From Thermodesulfatator atlanticus (GTDB lineage: Bacteria; Desulfobacterota; Thermodesulfobacteria; Thermodesulfobacteriales; Thermodesulfatatoraceae): DNA of 8,037 nt. The notes beneath the pieces are model-generated. The model had not been told where the DNA came from, ran no database searches, and worked only from the letters and a program-made list of their open reading frames with translations. A program made the translations under genes and the position numbers. Positions within the stretch are counted from its first letter, which is position 1. The number at the start of each line of letters is the position of its first letter. Shown in pieces: positions 6,744 through 8,037 of this stretch. Location of the stretch: positions 1 through 8,037 of the forward strand of contig DROK01000148.1 of assembly GCA_011321895.1 (NCBI GenBank). The letters are read 5' to 3'.

Positions 6744-7244
6744 ATGGAGCTTTACCTCATGCAACACGGAAAGGCCCTCTCTGAAGCCGAAGATCCGGTC
6801 CGTCCCCTCTCCCCGGAAGGGCGCGCGGAGATAGAGCTGAGTGCCCGCGCCATAGCCAAGATGGGGCTTAAGTTTGACCTGATCCTTTCAAGCACCAAGA
6901 CGCGGGCCAAAGAAACCGCCGAGATCGTCGCCCAGGCCACAGGTTATCCCGTGGAGCAGATCAAGGAATACGCCGAGTTCAAACCCCTGGGGCCACCGGA
7001 GGAGGCCATCAAGATCCTTAAAGAACATCAGGAGGCCCAAAGGGTCTTTGTGGCCGGGCACCTACCTTCTCTGGCGGAAATCGCTTCTTACCTGTTGGGA
7101 GGCGAAAAACGGGTAAAGATCCATTTCGAATTCGGAGGGCTTTGCCGGATTGACACCGATTTGACCCCTGGAGAGGGAGAGTTGATCTATCTCCTGCTCC
7201 CGGACCAGCTGGCTTTAATCGCCAAAGAGCTCGTCAAAGAATAA
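6744..7244 (+). CDS. SixA-like histidine phosphatase
   Basis: This is a 166-residue protein of the histidine phosphatase (phosphoglycerate-mutase-like) superfamily, closest in size and pattern to SixA, which dephosphorylates phosphohistidine proteins in E. coli. Visible catalytic-pocket elements are LMQHGKA (5-11) with nucleophile His8, SSTKTRAKETAE (49-60) with Arg54, and AGHLPS (104-109) with His106. The usual RHG triad reads QHG, so the first pocket arginine is replaced by glutamine; the other key residues are kept. GAGGAGG (6731-6737) lies six bases before the ATG, making the start secure. It lies 36 bp after the Mrp gene on the same strand and is probably in that operon, though no functional link is obvious. 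The substrate is unknown; it could be a PTS-related phosphoprotein or a small phosphorylated molecule. Its 3' end overlaps the M16 peptidase gene by 30 bp. Confidence 0.88.
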   Translation: MELYLMQHGKALSEAEDPVRPLSPEGRAEIELSARAIAKMGLKFDLILSSTKTRAKETAEIVAQATGYPVEQIKEYAEFKPLGPPEEAIKILKEHQEAQRVFVAGHLPSLAEIASYLLGGEKRVKIHFEFGGLCRIDTDLTPGEGELIYLLLPDQLALIAKELVKE

Positions 7245-8037
7245 AAGCTCATCCTCCGCAACCGGCCCCAGTACCGCCAGGGCCGGCAAAGGGGTAAATA
7301 TCTCCCGGGCCAAAGAGGCCACCTGGGCCGGGGTCAGGGCCTTTATGGCGTTTATGCTCTCTTCATAGGGGATATAACGGGAGAAAAGCAGCTCGTTGCG
7401 CGCCAGCCGGCTCATCCGGTGGTCCGGGCTATCGGAGGAGAGGAGGATGGCGCTTTTTAAGTGGTCCAGGGCGGCGGTCAATTCGTCAGGGCGAAACTCC
7501 CCTTCCATCAGGGCCTTTATTTCGTCTGCCATGATCTTGAGGGTCTCTTTCAGGTTTTTCTTCTCTACCGCGGCGTAAACTCCCAGGCAGCCCCGGTCTT
7601 CGTAAAGGGAAAGGAAGGAGTACACGGCGTAGGCCAGCCCCCTTTTCTCCCGTATCTCCTGAAAAAGCCGCGAACTCATGTTCCCGCCAAGTAAGGTGTT
7701 GAAAAGGAGGGCGGCGTAGCGGGCTTCGTCCCTGGCGCCCGGGGTAGAGACCCCCAGCACAAAGTGTACCTGCTCTAGAGATCGTCGGTATACCTTGACC
7801 CCGCTTTGGGGCCTTAAGGCCTGCCGCAGAGGTGGTTCGGCCTTCCTGAAACTGGAGCCGTATTTTTCAAGGATTTCAAGGAGCTCCTCGTGCTTGACCC
7901 TCCCCACCGCCGCCACCACGAGGTTGGGCGGCCCGTAAAACCGTTCAAAATGGGCCAGAATGCGGGTCCGATCAAGGCGCGAAACCGTCTCCCAGGTCCC
8001 CAAAATGGGTCGTCCCAGGGGGCTGCTGTTCCAGAGG
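7215..8037 (-). CDS. M16-family (insulinase-like) zinc peptidase, C-terminal part
   Basis: The frame is open from the window end to a TAA at 7215-7217, about 273 residues of a family usually 400-450 long. The visible part starts LWNSSPLGRPILGTWETV, a region that follows the catalytic HxxEH motif in M16 peptidases, so the zinc-binding residues lie outside the window and catalytic competence cannot be judged. FYGPPNLVVAAVG marks the end of the first half. GGNMSSRLFQEIREKRGLAY (about 7618-7688) carries the conserved Arg and Tyr of the second half. M16 proteins act as processing peptidases or as inactive partners in heterodimers. The TTG at 8003 is internal, not the start. The last ten codons overlap the sixA-like gene on the opposite strand. 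Confidence 0.93.
   Translation of the reverse strand, partial: LWNSSPLGRPILGTWETVSRLDRTRILAHFERFYGPPNLVVAAVGRVKHEELLEILEKYGSSFRKAEPPLRQALRPQSGVKVYRRSLEQVHFVLGVSTPGARDEARYAALLFNTLLGGNMSSRLFQEIREKRGLAYAVYSFLSLYEDRGCLGVYAAVEKKNLKETLKIMADEIKALMEGEFRPDELTAALDHLKSAILLSSDSPDHRMSRLARNELLFSRYIPYEESINAIKALTPAQVASLAREIFTPLPALAVLGPVAEDELLFFDELFGD

Noticed and set aside
6704..6784. A 26-codon open frame starting in an ATGA overlap with the Mrp stop.
   Set aside because: No ribosome site of its own; it runs through the Shine-Dalgarno and start of the sixA-like gene, with no coding character.

Overview
This is a tightly packed bacterial chromosome segment made almost entirely of housekeeping genes. The proteins are rich in Lys, Glu and Leu, and the GC content is moderate (not computed). 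The gene set (a purC enzyme, an Mrp ATPase fused to a NifX-like domain, a DsrE-family sulfur protein) suggests a thermophilic, probably sulfur-metabolising bacterium. Thermodesulfobacteriota is my best guess, from general resemblance only. I see no mobile elements, CRISPR arrays, tRNA or rRNA genes, and no sign of recent transfer.

Layout. (1) 1-1041, plus: 3' part of glmM. (2) 1038-1733, minus: an MgtC-family membrane protein whose stop codon interlocks with that of glmM. (3) 1845-3993, plus: a likely three-gene operon of a small Rho-N-domain protein, purC and an orphan ParB-domain protein. It has a 2-bp gap and then a 4-bp TTGA overlap, and follows a strong Shine-Dalgarno. (4) 3944-5053, minus: holA (DNA polymerase III delta), whose 3' end overlaps the ParB-like gene by 50 bp. 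(5) 5147-7244, plus: a DsrE-family protein, an Mrp/NBP35 ATPase with a C-terminal cofactor-binding-like domain, and a SixA-like histidine phosphatase, each with a strong Shine-Dalgarno. (6) 7215-8037, minus: C-terminal part of an M16 peptidase, overlapping the sixA-like gene by 30 bp and running off the window end.

No gene-free stretch reaches 300 bases. The largest gaps are the two divergent intergenic regions, 1734-1844 (111 bp) and 5054-5146 (93 bp). All three convergent junctions have overlapping coding ends, so none has room for an ordinary intergenic terminator, and I found no convincing hairpin-plus-T-tract terminator elsewhere.

Functionally, GlmM feeds cell-wall amino-sugar synthesis, PurC serves purine synthesis and HolA is part of the replicase clamp loader. 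The DsrE and Mrp pair points to sulfur trafficking or metal-cofactor delivery. The least understood items are the orphan ParB-like protein coupled to purC, the small Rho-N protein that leads that operon, and the Mrp fusion with a degenerate cofactor domain. I do not see strong evidence of a wholly new system.
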